This document shows positions 1 to 8,633 of a DNA stretch of 64,000 bases, piece after piece. The notes under the pieces are model-generated. The model saw nothing but the letters and a program-made list of their open reading frames with translations. It was not told the DNA's origin and ran no database searches. The first letter of the stretch is position 1. Each line of letters begins with the position of its first letter. Source of the DNA: Marinirhabdus sp963793275 (GTDB lineage Bacteria; Bacteroidota; Bacteroidia; Flavobacteriales; Flavobacteriaceae). The stretch is from positions 310,001 to 374,000 of the forward strand of contig CAWBZL010000003.1 of NCBI GenBank assembly GCA_963793275.1. Reading direction: 5' to 3'. The translations under genes were made by a program, and so were the position numbers.

Positions 1-1257
1 CAACGTTTTATTATAGCCCTGCTATTTTTCAGCTTTAGCTTTTCTGCTTCAGCATCGTATATATTAATACCCATGGATGCCGAAGGCCAGAAAGAACACC
101 TTAAAGCTTACGGACTTACCTATTGAACCTTAGAAAAAAACCAGAAAGTAAAATGGTTACTTAATTATCGTGGCGGTTCATTTTTGCTGCCCGATGTCGA
201 AGAAATAAGAAAAGAATGCCAGATACGCGGTATCTCTTTTGAAGTAGTAAGTGACTCCAAAACGGAGCAAATTCTGTTAGAAATTGCCAGTCCTTCCCAA
301 AACATGGAAGCGGTGGTTCTTGAAAAAGCACCAAAAATAGCGGTGTATTCTCCCAAAGGAAATCAGCCCTGGGACGATGCCGTTACCATGGTGTTAACTT
401 ATGCCGAAATTCCTTACACGGTTGTGTACGATGAAGAAGTGTTGAGCGATCAATTATTGCTATACGATTGGTTACACGTACACCACGAAGATTTCACCGG
501 CCAGTATGGAAAATTTTATAGAGCCTATCGCGCCGCTCCCTGGTATATTGAAGAAAAACGAAAGTCTGAAATGTTGGCCGCAAAACTGGGCTACGATAAA
601 GTTTCAGAAGAAAAAAGAGACGTTGCTTTAAAAATTAGAGATTACGTAATTGGTGGTGGTTTTATGTTTGCGATGTGTAGCGCCACCGATAGTTTTGATA
701 TTGCTCTGGCCGCAGAAGGGGTAGACATTTGTGAACCAATGTTTGATGGTGACCCCAGCGAGCCCGGTTATCAAAGTAAAATAGATTACAACAAAACATT
801 TGCTTTTAAAGAATTTATACTGGAACGAAGCCCTATGGTATATGAGTATTCCAGCATCGATACAACACAGGACAGGCGTATTGCAAAAGAGACAGATTAT
901 TTTAGCTTAATGGATTATAGTGCTAAATGGGATCCAATTCCGTGTATGTTAGTACAAAACCATACCTCTTTGGTCAAAGGGTTTATGGGACAAACAACAG
1001 CGTATGATAGTAGAACTGTAAAAGCGAATGTATTAGTTATGGGCCAGAATAAAACCAATAACGAGGCGAGGTACATCCACGGTATAAAAGGAAAAGGCTT
1101 TTTCACCTTTTACGGCGGTCACGATCCCGAAGATTACCAGCATAGAGTAGGAGATGCTAAAACTGAATTAGCATTACACCCCAATTCTCCGGGCTACAGG
1201 CTTATCCTTAACAATGTTTTATTTCCCGCAGCGAAAAAGAAAAAGCAGAAGACCTGA
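1..1257 (+). pseudogene. Asparagine synthetase B-like secreted protein, interrupted by in-frame TGA; 5' end outside window
   Basis: Reading frame 1 is open from the first base apart from one TGA at 124-126. It begins with a hydrophobic signal-like stretch (FIIALLFFSFSFSASA) followed by ILIPMDAEGQKEHLKAYG. It continues after the stop to TGA at 1255-1257, giving roughly 418 codons. The sequence matches a Bacteroidota family usually labelled 'asparagine synthetase B'. That label is historical: I see no N-terminal amidotransferase cysteine and no asparagine synthase domain, so the true function is unknown. From memory, relatives have Trp at the stop position (LTYW), so TGG to TGA is the simplest change. 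The downstream part could start only at a TTG at 184, which would remove the export signal. The opening codons lie before the window. The gene is either a fresh nonsense pseudogene or a sequence error. Confidence 0.75.
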
Positions 1258-1258
1258 T

Positions 1259-2824
1259 TTAATTTGTAGCGCCTAGTAATAAGTTACACGCTCGTAAATA
1301 GTTGTTACCACAGGATTTTTTAAGCCAGTACTGAGCTTTTTTCTTCTCCTGTGAACCCGTTTTATTTTCTTTTAAGAACTGAGCCAGCATATACTGCCCG
1401 TAGGCATCTTGTTGCTCTGCGGCCTTTTTATAATATTGAAAGGCCAATTTTTTGTACTGTTTTTGCTTATTCCTGTTGCCGTACTCCTTACTTAGCTTTT
1501 CATATAATAAACCTAAGGCAGTTTGTGATTGTGAAAGGTTTTGAGCCGCAGCTTTTAGGAACCAATCCAGTGCCAGCTTTGTATTTGCATCATTGTTATT
1601 TTTAGAGCGTTGAAAATAATAACTCCCCAGATTATGTTGCGCAAACGGATCTCCATTAGCGGCAGCAATCCTATAATAAGTAAACGCTTTCTTTTTATCA
1701 GTCTCAAACTGAAGTCCGTTAGAGTACATAAACCCCAGATTATACTGTGCAAAACTATTCTGTTCCAGCGCTGCAGGAATGATATAGGTAAGTGCTTTTT
1801 TTCTGTCTTTTTTTATTCCAATTCCGTTTCTGTAAATATACCCTAACTTAGCCTTTGCAAGAGCGGACGTATCTTCTTCCAGTTCTTTAATTATTTTGGC
1901 CATCAATGTTGGATTTGTTTTCTGCTTAAGAATGTTATTTCGCCATGAAATAATTGTTGTAGTAGTAGTTTTTTCTTTAATTTTTGAAACGTAAGTTTCG
2001 TTTTTTGCTGAAACTTTAGCCATTGGGAATAGTGCTGCTCCCTTAAACTGCGGAGCATTAGAAACACCGAGTTCTGCTTCTATAGCCGAAAATAATTCCC
2101 CAGCCGAAATTGTTGCATCTGCATTGCGGTCTGTTTTTGGATTTGACATAGCAGCTAATAAATATTTAGTAAACAAACTTTCGTGCTTGCCCGCCGGAGT
2201 GACTCTAAACGCGGTAGTTGCTGTAAAAGCAATGGTTTTTTCGTCGGTAGTATGCTTAAAGGCTTTAGCGTAGGCATTGTTAAAAATGGCCGTGTCTTTA
2301 GTTTCAATAATAGATCCGGCATAACAAGCATCTATAATGTAAACCTTTGCGGCGATACCTTGTTTTTCAATTTCAGCGATTATCCAATCATAGGAGATAA
2401 GGCTATTGGTATCATTTTTTGAAAAATCTACAGGAACAATACTCCCCTGAAGGCCGTGCCCGCTATAGTAAAAATAAATAGTGCTCTCTTCAGGACTTGA
2501 TACTTTTTTTATGAGTGTTTTAAATGCTTTAATAAATTCAGATTTTTTAGCATCCAGTAACACGGTCATCTTTTCTACTGAAAGTTGAAATCCGCCATCG
2601 CTTTTCAGGAAGGCGGCCATACGTTCGGCGTCCAGTCTGCAAGAAGTTAGCGAGCTAACCGAAGGATCGGTATAATGATCGTTACCTACCACAAAAGCAT
2701 ATCTGTTTTTAGCATAATTTACATTTGTACTGTTAACTTCAATATTTTTATCCTGTGCGAGACCTGAAAAAGTTAGGAGTAAGATAAATATAAGGTAGAG
2801 GTTGACTGTGGCGATACGTTTCAT
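1259..2824 (-). CDS. Caspase-like (peptidase C14) protein with Sel1-like repeats, exported
   Basis: 521 residues. A signal peptide (MKRIATVNLYLIFILLLTFSGLAQ) sets the start at 2824; the longer open frame upstream lacks one. Residues about 40-255 form a caspase/metacaspase-type domain. The catalytic His is in YYSGHG (His123) and the Cys in IIDACYAG (Cys167). From about residue 340 to the end there are Sel1/TPR-like repeats (AKAKLGYIYRNGIGI, AQYNLGFMYSNGLQF, AQHNLGSYYF), ending in a Cys-containing unit. The upstream gene stops 1 base before this ATG, so the two are surely co-transcribed. By family this is a cysteine endopeptidase with basic or acidic P1 preference; substrate and role are unknown. 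The signal peptide puts it in the periplasm or outside rather than in the cytosol. Confidence 0.85.
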   Translation of the reverse strand: MKRIATVNLYLIFILLLTFSGLAQDKNIEVNSTNVNYAKNRYAFVVGNDHYTDPSVSSLTSCRLDAERMAAFLKSDGGFQLSVEKMTVLLDAKKSEFIKAFKTLIKKVSSPEESTIYFYYSGHGLQGSIVPVDFSKNDTNSLISYDWIIAEIEKQGIAAKVYIIDACYAGSIIETKDTAIFNNAYAKAFKHTTDEKTIAFTATTAFRVTPAGKHESLFTKYLLAAMSNPKTDRNADATISAGELFSAIEAELGVSNAPQFKGAALFPMAKVSAKNETYVSKIKEKTTTTTIISWRNNILKQKTNPTLMAKIIKELEEDTSALAKAKLGYIYRNGIGIKKDRKKALTYIIPAALEQNSFAQYNLGFMYSNGLQFETDKKKAFTYYRIAAANGDPFAQHNLGSYYFQRSKNNNDANTKLALDWFLKAAAQNLSQSQTALGLLYEKLSKEYGNRNKQKQYKKLAFQYYKKAAEQQDAYGQYMLAQFLKENKTGSQEKKKAQYWLKKSCGNNYLRACNLLLGATN

Positions 2825-2825
2825 T

Positions 2826-4250
2826 TTACTGTGTGTTAGATTTTTCAATAGTGACGTAGATAGCGTAATAGGCAGGACCATAGGTTGTTTCATCAAATTG
2901 CAATGGTAAGGTTTCAGCTGTTGTTGAGGTTTCCGGATACTGTAATGGTAACATCTTTTCCAGCGCTTCAAGAAACGAGACTCCAATTATCTCTTCGCCA
3001 ATAATTGCTGTGGCTATGGTTGAAGGGATTTCCTTGTTAGAAAGTAGTATGAAGAAACGCTCGGTTTTTGCTCCTTCGGTAATTTCGAAATAGGAATTTT
3101 CAGCAGGTAATTTTACTGTGATGTTATTTGTTGTATCACCATGACTGGAAGTATTGCCTACAACTATCCCTTTTCCAAAAGGATCCTGCCACGATTGCAG
3201 TTGTTCATCAAAATAAAAAAAAGTAGCGTGTTGATCGCCTTGTAACGTAACCCAGAATTTATCACCGTTTTCCATAGGTTGCTGTGTAGCATATAAAGCT
3301 ATTTTAGAAATATTTTGAGGTGTATTTTTGGTGTTACCTACTATAATACTCTTTGTTATTTTCTCTAGCGGAATGAATTGTGACGTATTAAAAAATTGTA
3401 AGCCAATAGAGGCTTTTTCAGTATTTACTAAAGGTGTTCTTTCTGTATTATTTTCGGTTTTAAGAGTTTCAGAAGCAGTATTCGACATAGCACTATAAGC
3501 TGGATTTTTCAGCAAATTTGTTACTTGCTTTTTTCTGGCCGAACTTCCGGTCTCTATAACATATTGTTGCGTACCTCTGGAAAATTGTTGATTTCCCAAA
3601 GAACTATTAGATGTAGTTTCCCAGGTAGGATAGGTGAGTTGCTTTATTAATTTATCGGAAACTAAATTTATAGAAAGACTCACGAGCGTGTTCTTGGATG
3701 TATCAGATAAACCATCCTTAGAAAACAAGCCTTTTATGGTGCTTACTATGGTATCACCAAACTCCAATACCAACAAAATGGAGCCAATAATCCCTACTTT
3801 ACTTGATGCATCTACGGAAGCATTCTCAAAATTGGGTAGAAATGCAGTGTTATAAATTTCATAAGCTTCTTGAATAGCTGCGTTGTATTGTTTTTCAAAT
3901 TTCTTCACGAAGCGATTTAGCTTGTTTCCTTTTAGATCTTTGTAGCTTTTAATTTCCTGAAGATCTTCTTTAATGTCTTCCGCGATGCCATTCATAAGTT
4001 GGGCATACCTAGTATACGATATGGCTAGATTGGCAGCGTTTTCATTACTAAGCGAACCTTCATCCTGCCAAAGTTGTATATCTTCCAGTTGTCCAAGAAC
4101 AACCTTACGATTGAGTGTAAGCTCTTTCACGGCTTTAGTGTTTTCAAAGACTTCGGTAAGTTTATAGGTTAGTTTGTCAATTTCAGATTGTGCGTGTAGG
4201 TTTAAAGTAACTAAAAATAAGGTTGTGATGGTAAGTGTAATGTTTCTCAT
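2826..4250 (-). CDS. Exported protein of unknown function, partner of the caspase gene
   Basis: 474 residues with a clear signal peptide (MRNITLTITTLFLVTLNLHAQ). The N-terminal half (about 25-150) is predicted alpha-helical and charged. It is followed by a strongly hydrophobic stretch at about 151-175 (VGIIGSILLVLEFGDTIVSTI). The C-terminal half (about 280-470) looks beta-rich. Its pattern, a predicted strand around WVTLQGDQHATFFYFDE and then a later FFILLSNKEIP, resembles DUF4384-type domains that often accompany bacterial caspases; this is a judgement by eye. It is the first gene of a two-gene operon, ending 1 base before the caspase ATG. I do not recognise a function; a regulator, substrate or membrane-associated partner of the protease are all possible. 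Confidence 0.7.
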   Translation of the reverse strand: MRNITLTITTLFLVTLNLHAQSEIDKLTYKLTEVFENTKAVKELTLNRKVVLGQLEDIQLWQDEGSLSNENAANLAISYTRYAQLMNGIAEDIKEDLQEIKSYKDLKGNKLNRFVKKFEKQYNAAIQEAYEIYNTAFLPNFENASVDASSKVGIIGSILLVLEFGDTIVSTIKGLFSKDGLSDTSKNTLVSLSINLVSDKLIKQLTYPTWETTSNSSLGNQQFSRGTQQYVIETGSSARKKQVTNLLKNPAYSAMSNTASETLKTENNTERTPLVNTEKASIGLQFFNTSQFIPLEKITKSIIVGNTKNTPQNISKIALYATQQPMENGDKFWVTLQGDQHATFFYFDEQLQSWQDPFGKGIVVGNTSSHGDTTNNITVKLPAENSYFEITEGAKTERFFILLSNKEIPSTIATAIIGEEIIGVSFLEALEKMLPLQYPETSTTAETLPLQFDETTYGPAYYAIYVTIEKSNTQ

Positions 4251-4358
4251 AATTTTATGTTTTGGATAAAACTATGGAACTGGATGTTTAAAATACAGTA
4301 AGAATGAGGGAACGCTGGCTATCGGTAAGCTAAACAGGAAGGTGAGTGAGACAAACAA

Positions 4359-4386
4359 AAAGCCCCACTCTTACGAGCAGGGCTTT
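4359..4386 (-). terminator. Rho-independent terminator of the thrS-infC-rpmI-rplT operon
   Basis: On the minus strand a 12-bp stem (AAAGCCCTGCTC / GAGTGGGGCTTT, two G-T wobbles) encloses a GTAA loop and is followed by a T-rich run. It lies 29 bases past the rplT stop and before the caspase operon. Confidence 0.85.
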
Positions 4387-4414
4387 CTGTATTGCGAAAT
4401 AATGGTTTCTAAAT

Positions 4415-4759
4415 TTATTTTACTTTCTTAACGATTGCTTCGAAAGCGTCAGGATGGTTCATCGCTAAATCTGCAAGTACCTTACGGTTCAGGCCTATTC
4501 CTGCTTTTTTCATCCCTCCCATAAACTGAGAGTAAGACATTCCGTGTTGTCTAGCACCTGCATTAATACGGGTGATCCACAACGCTCTAAAAGTTCTCTT
4601 TTTTGCACGACGATCTCTGTATGAGTAAGACATTGCTTTCTCAACAGCATTTTTTGCAACCGTCCATACGTTTTTACGTCGTCCAAAGTATCCTTTGGCT
4701 TGCTTCATAACCTTTTTTCTTCGGGCTCTTTTAGCAACTGAATTTACTGATCTTGGCAT
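4415..4759 (-). CDS. rplT: 50S ribosomal protein L20
   Basis: 114 residues, full length for bL20. Starts MPRSVNSVAKRARRKK and carries the conserved core KGYFGRRKNVW...RDRRAKKRTFRALWI. It binds 23S rRNA and is needed early in assembly of the large subunit. In E. coli it also represses its own operon, which may hold here but cannot be seen in the sequence. It is last in the thrS-infC-rpmI-rplT operon, 138 bases after rpmI, and is followed by a terminator. Confidence 0.98.
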   Translation of the reverse strand: MPRSVNSVAKRARRKKVMKQAKGYFGRRKNVWTVAKNAVEKAMSYSYRDRRAKKRTFRALWITRINAGARQHGMSYSQFMGGMKKAGIGLNRKVLADLAMNHPDAFEAIVKKVK

Positions 4760-4897
4760 AATTTAATTGTTTTTTGTAGCAGGCGGTCTTTTGTTTTGCG
4801 ACACTTTAGTTCAAAAATATAAAATCAACACTCGTTAATTTCAAATTATGAGGCCTTACTCCAGGGTTTAAAATTTGTTTTAACCGGTTAAAATTGA

Positions 4898-5095
4898 TTA
4901 CTTCAAACGAAGCATAATTTTAACATTTGGCTCATCTGCTTTGTGTACCAATGCGTCATGAGTCAATGCAAGCTTACGTTTTTTGCTTTTCTTTGTTAAG
5001 ATGTGGCTTTTAAACGCATGCTTTCTTTTAATCTTCCCAGTACCTGTAAGCTTAAAACGCTTTTTAGCACTAGATTTTGTTTTTTGTTTAGGCAT
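4898..5095 (-). CDS. rpmI: 50S ribosomal protein L35
   Basis: 65 residues, normal length for bL35, starting MPKQKTKSSAKKRFKLTGTG and rich in Lys/Arg. A component of the large ribosomal subunit. It sits between infC (105 bases upstream) and rplT in the order found in most bacteria. The 138-base gap to rplT may hold a leader or regulatory structure, but I could not identify a specific one. Confidence 0.98.
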   Translation of the reverse strand: MPKQKTKSSAKKRFKLTGTGKIKRKHAFKSHILTKKSKKRKLALTHDALVHKADEPNVKIMLRLK

Positions 5096-5200
5096 GTCTT
5101 TATTTTTAATTATTATTTCGCATCATCCACTAAAGCGGATAATATTATAGTCGGTCTTATCAATAACAGTGTGCAGAACACGCTGAACGGAGCCGAAGGA

Positions 5201-5758
5201 TTATTTTGTTTTTTTAGGAGCAATGAACATAATCATTCGCTTCCCTTCCAGTTTTGGCATTTGTTCTACTTTTCCGTAGTCTTCCAATTCCTGAGCCAGA
5301 CGGAGCAATAAAATCTCTCCCTGGTCTTTATATATAATAGAACGTCCTTTAAAGAAAACATACGCTTTCAATTTGGAACCTTCTTTTAGAAACTTTTCTG
5401 CGTGTTTTTTCTTGAATTCATAGTCATGGTCGTCTGTATTGGGACCAAATCTTATTTCCTTCACGGTAACTTTAGAAGCTTTAGCTTTCATCGCTTTTTC
5501 ACGCTTCTTCTGTTCGTACACAAACTTTTTATAATCCATCACCTTGCAAACAGGTGGCTTGGCATCTGGCGAAATTTCTACCAGATCAAGTTCTAATTCG
5601 GCAGCTATTTCCAGCGCCTTACTTAATGGATATACGTCTATCTCTACGTTGTCTCCAACTAGACGTACTTCGTTCGCACGGATCTTTCTGTTGATTCTGT
5701 GCTGGTCTTCTTTTATGATCCTTGCCGGACCCCTACTTCTTTTTCTTCGTATTGCTAT
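5201..5758 (-). CDS. infC: Translation initiation factor IF-3, apparent ATA start
   Basis: 185 residues if translation starts at ATA 5758-5756 (MAIRRKRSRGPARIIKEDQ). Between an in-frame TAA at 5764-5762 and the first ATG at 5542 there is no ATG, GTG or TTG that would keep the N-terminal domain. Yet the frame there encodes the conserved IF-3 N-domain (RINRKIRANEVRLVG, LELDLVEISPDAKPPVCKVMDYKKF). The C-terminal domain (VKEIRFGPNTDDHDYEFK ... KRMIMFIAP) is intact. A start at ATG 5542 would delete about 72 conserved residues. E. coli infC starts at ATT and IF-3 represses its own rare start codon; a rare ATA start fits the same autoregulation. Lies 36 bases after thrS. Confidence 0.93.
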   Translation of the reverse strand: MAIRRKRSRGPARIIKEDQHRINRKIRANEVRLVGDNVEIDVYPLSKALEIAAELELDLVEISPDAKPPVCKVMDYKKFVYEQKKREKAMKAKASKVTVKEIRFGPNTDDHDYEFKKKHAEKFLKEGSKLKAYVFFKGRSIIYKDQGEILLLRLAQELEDYGKVEQMPKLEGKRMIMFIAPKKTK

Positions 5759-5794
5759 GGCTTATTATTATTTAAGTTCCGTTTTAGCGGATGG

Positions 5795-7741
5795 TTATAC
5801 ATTAAAATCTACGATATTTTTTTTAATCTCTGTGTTAATGAGTTCAGAAAATTGGGCAACTGTCATTGTTCCTAAATCTCCCTCCCCGTGCTTTCTTACA
5901 CTTACCGTGCCATCGTTCTCTTCCTGCTCACCCACAATCAACATATACGGGAACTTATTCATTTCAGACTCCCGTATTTTCTTGCCAATAGTTTCGTTTC
6001 TATTGTCCGCAAGGGCGCGAATTTCGTCATTTTCCAGCAAAGTTAAAACTTTTTCGGCGTAATTTTCATATTTTTCACTGATTGACAGAATACTAACCTG
6101 TTCAGGCATTAGCCACAGCGGAAAATTTCCACCGGTATGTTCCAGTAAAATCGCGACAAAACGTTCCATACTTCCAAAGGGAGCGCGGTGAATCATTACC
6201 GGGCGGTGTAGTTCATTATCGCTTCCTTTATAGGTAAGATCAAAACGTTCCGGTAGGTTATAATCTACCTGTATAGTTCCAAGTTGCCAACTTCTGCCTA
6301 GCGCATCCTGTACCATAAAGTCCAGTTTAGGACCGTAAAAAGCAGCCTCACCTTCTTCAATCACATAATCCAGTCCTTTTTCTTTGGCTGCATTAATAAT
6401 TGCATTTTCTGCTTTTTCCCAGTTGTCAACATCTCCAATATATTTTTCGGGTTTTTTAGGATCTCTTATAGAAACCTGTGTCTTAAAGTTTTCAAACCCT
6501 AACGATCCAAAGACATATAAAACAAGATCAATTACTTTCTTGAACTCTTCGTCAAGATGATCCGGGGTGCAAAAAATATGCGCATCATCCTGTGTGAAAC
6601 CTCTCACGCGTGTTAATCCGTGTAATTCGCCACTTTGTTCGTATCGGTATACAGTACCAAATTCGGCATACCTTTTCGGTAGATCTTTATAAGACCATGG
6701 TTTGTATTTATATATTTCGCAGTGGTGCGGGCAGTTCATTGGTTTCAGCATAAACTCTTCCCCTTCATTAGGAGTTTTTATAGACTGAAAGCTATCCTCG
6801 CCATATTTTGCGAAGTGGCCGGAAGTAACGTATAGTTCTTTTTGAGCAATGTGTGGAGAAACAACCATTTCGTAGCCTGCTTTCTTCTGTGCTTTCTTTA
6901 AAAAGTTTTCCAGTCGTTCCCGTAAAGCAGTTCCTTTTGGTAACCACAGTGGAAGTCCTTGCCCTACTTTTTGCGAAAATGTAAAAAGCTCCAGCTCTTT
7001 ACCCAGTTTTCTATGATCACGCTGCTTTGCTTGCTCCAGCAACTCTAAGTATTCCTTTAGCTCTTTTTGTTTTGGGAATGTTACACCATATATTCGTGTT
7101 AACTGCGTATTGTTTTCATCACCACGCCAGTAAGCTCCGGCAATGCTCATTAATTTTACAGCCTTTACGATCCCGGTGTTTGGAATATGGCCTCCACGAC
7201 ATAGATCTGTAAATGTATCGTGGTCACAAAAAGTAATGGTACCATCTTCCAGATTTTCAATAAGCTCTACTTTATACTCATTCCCTTGTCTCTTATAAAA
7301 ATCCAAAGCATCTGCCTTAGAAGATTCGCGCATCGTAAAAGTGTGTTTTCCACGAGCAATTTCCAATATTTTGTTTTCAATAGCCGGCAGGTCTTTCTCA
7401 GAAATACTATGCTCGCCTAGATCTATATCGTAATAAAACCCATTGTCGATTGCCGGACCAATAGTTAATTTAATTCCTGGATACATAGTTTCCAATGCCT
7501 GCGCCAGGATATGCGCAGAAGAGTGCCAGAAAGCTTCTTTACCTTCTTTATCTCTAAATGTAAATAAAACAAGGTCACCATCTGTGGTTAATGGGGTGGT
7601 GGTTTCCACTTTTTCTCCATTAAAAGCAGCCGAAATTACATTTCTGGCCAACCCTTCACTTATACTCATCGCAACATCCATAGCGGTGCTGCCAGATTCA
7701 AATTGTTTCACAGTACCATCGGGTAAGGTAATCCCTATCAT
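5795..7741 (-). CDS. thrS: Threonine-tRNA ligase
   Basis: 648 residues, full length. Order: TGS domain (1-62), editing domain with HxxxH (His73, His77 in HSSAHILAQ) and the DLCRGGH motif, class II catalytic core with the zinc-binding Cys in LKPMNCPHHCEIY (about residue 335), and the C-terminal anticodon-binding domain ending NTEIKKNIVDFNV. Charges tRNA-Thr in the cytoplasm and clears mischarged Ser. First gene of the thrS-infC-rpmI-rplT operon. The ATG at 7741 follows a good -7 box only about 20 bases upstream, so the leader is very short and there is no room for a long T-box-like leader. Confidence 0.98.
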   Translation of the reverse strand: MIGITLPDGTVKQFESGSTAMDVAMSISEGLARNVISAAFNGEKVETTTPLTTDGDLVLFTFRDKEGKEAFWHSSAHILAQALETMYPGIKLTIGPAIDNGFYYDIDLGEHSISEKDLPAIENKILEIARGKHTFTMRESSKADALDFYKRQGNEYKVELIENLEDGTITFCDHDTFTDLCRGGHIPNTGIVKAVKLMSIAGAYWRGDENNTQLTRIYGVTFPKQKELKEYLELLEQAKQRDHRKLGKELELFTFSQKVGQGLPLWLPKGTALRERLENFLKKAQKKAGYEMVVSPHIAQKELYVTSGHFAKYGEDSFQSIKTPNEGEEFMLKPMNCPHHCEIYKYKPWSYKDLPKRYAEFGTVYRYEQSGELHGLTRVRGFTQDDAHIFCTPDHLDEEFKKVIDLVLYVFGSLGFENFKTQVSIRDPKKPEKYIGDVDNWEKAENAIINAAKEKGLDYVIEEGEAAFYGPKLDFMVQDALGRSWQLGTIQVDYNLPERFDLTYKGSDNELHRPVMIHRAPFGSMERFVAILLEHTGGNFPLWLMPEQVSILSISEKYENYAEKVLTLLENDEIRALADNRNETIGKKIRESEMNKFPYMLIVGEQEENDGTVSVRKHGEGDLGTMTVAQFSELINTEIKKNIVDFNV

Positions 7742-7761
7742 AATTTGTTTTATTTAATGTG

Positions 7762-7769
7762 CAAAGATA
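7762..7769 (-). promoter_or_regulatory. Promoter -7 box for thrS operon
   Basis: Minus-strand TATCTTTG matches the Bacteroidota consensus TAnnTTTG. It is 20 bases upstream of the thrS ATG. The -33 element is weak (TTTTAAAA region). Confidence 0.6.
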
Positions 7770-8265
7770 CTACGGTTTTAAAAGTCTCGCAACCCGCAAC
7801 CCTTCTTTGTTTATTGTTTTGTGTGCGCTTCTAGTTTTTTTGGGCATTCCCTCTCCTAAGGAGTAATATTTTAGTTTGTGAGAGGGATGATATTCTCGCC
7901 AATAGATGTAATGTAATTTGTGTGAATATAGGGGGTCGGGCTTTCGGCTATATCTCCCGCTCGCTTTTAGGGGCAATCAGGAGGATGCCTCCTCTATCCC
8001 TAATGCAGAGTTTTCGATGCTATTAAATAAACCTTCAACTCATAACTTAATTCTTTTAAAGAGAATAGTAGGGATTACGCTATTGGTAATTTAAAAGGAG
8101 AATTGTATTGGTATAGAAAATAAATTATCTCCTGTTTGCTGTTGTTATCATAAACCTAAGAAAATGGACTAATATATAGGTATAAAATTTTTTTAAAAAA
8201 GCGTGAAAGGTAAGAGTGCTATTTCCAATGCATTAAAAAATTTAACGCTAAAATATCTAAAAAAG
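7770..8265. other. Intergenic region between thrS promoter and rrn promoters, with inverted repeats
   Basis: No convincing gene. An open frame on the minus strand (7770-7976) runs through hairpins and has no family look. There are several inverted repeats: TCCCTCTC (7848-7855) with GAGAGGGA (7880-7887), the palindrome CTCCTAAGGAG (7853-7863), and AGGAGG/CCTCCT around 7979-7993. They could be a dispersed intergenic repeat or transcription end signals. The last 250 bases are AT-rich. Confidence 0.5.
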
Positions 8266-8301
8266 ATTGAATTTTATTAGGTAGAAAGAAACTAGTGGTT
8301 G

Positions 8302-8309
8302 TATATTTG
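8302..8309 (+). promoter_or_regulatory. rrn promoter P1 (-7 box)
   Basis: TATATTTG, followed by CACCCGCTTTGA. First of three copies of the same promoter/start-site block ahead of the 16S gene. Its -33 region is less clear than those of P2 and P3. Confidence 0.65.
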
Positions 8310-8392
8310 CACCCGCTTTGAAAGAGAGATCTAGATAAGGTTTTCAGCAAAGAAAACGACGTTCTGATAAAATTTTGAATTATTTTTAAAAC

Positions 8393-8425
8393 TTGCTTGC
8401 AGGTTTAAAAAAGGTTGTATATTTG
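8393..8425 (+). promoter_or_regulatory. rrn promoter P2
   Basis: TTGCTTG (-33 region, 8393-8399), an 18-base spacer and TATATTTG (-7, 8418-8425), then CACCCGCTTTGA. Matches the Bacteroidota primary sigma consensus. Confidence 0.8.
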
Positions 8426-8508
8426 CACCCGCTTTGAAGGAGAGATCTGGAAGGGTGTTAGAGTAGAGAAGCAACGTTCATAAATTTATTTTGAATTATT
8501 TTTAAAAC

Positions 8509-8542
8509 TTGCTTGCGAGTTTAAAAAAGGGTTGTATATTTG
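8509..8542 (+). promoter_or_regulatory. rrn promoter P3
   Basis: TTGCTTG (8509-8515), a 19-base spacer and TATATTTG (8535-8542), then CACCCGC. Nearly identical to P2 over about 55 bases and spaced about 117 bases from it. It is the promoter closest to the 16S gene, about 200 bases before it. Confidence 0.8.
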
Positions 8543-8608
8543 CACCCGCAAAAAGGATGAGTGACTATAAAACACGAGTTTCTGAGTAGCGACGATAGAG
8601 AATTAAAA

Positions 8609-8633
8609 GTTCATTGATATATTGAAATTGACA
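8609..8633 (+). other. Shared rrn leader motif and 5' arm of the pre-16S processing stem
   Basis: GTTCATTGATATATTGA at 8609-8625 recurs almost exactly at 10558-10573 and 10857-10873. Bases 8621-8633 (ATTGAAATTGACA) can pair with 10347-10359 (TGTCAATTTTAAT), 13 bp with one G-U, enclosing the whole 16S gene. Confidence 0.65.

Noticed and set aside
124..126. Selenocysteine or recoding at the TGA
   Set aside because: I see no SECIS-like stem and the family has Trp there, not Cys; a nonsense mutation or error is simpler.
7770..7976. 68-residue open frame on the minus strand upstream of thrS
   Set aside because: It runs through the thrS promoter region and hairpins, shows no family features and has odd composition.
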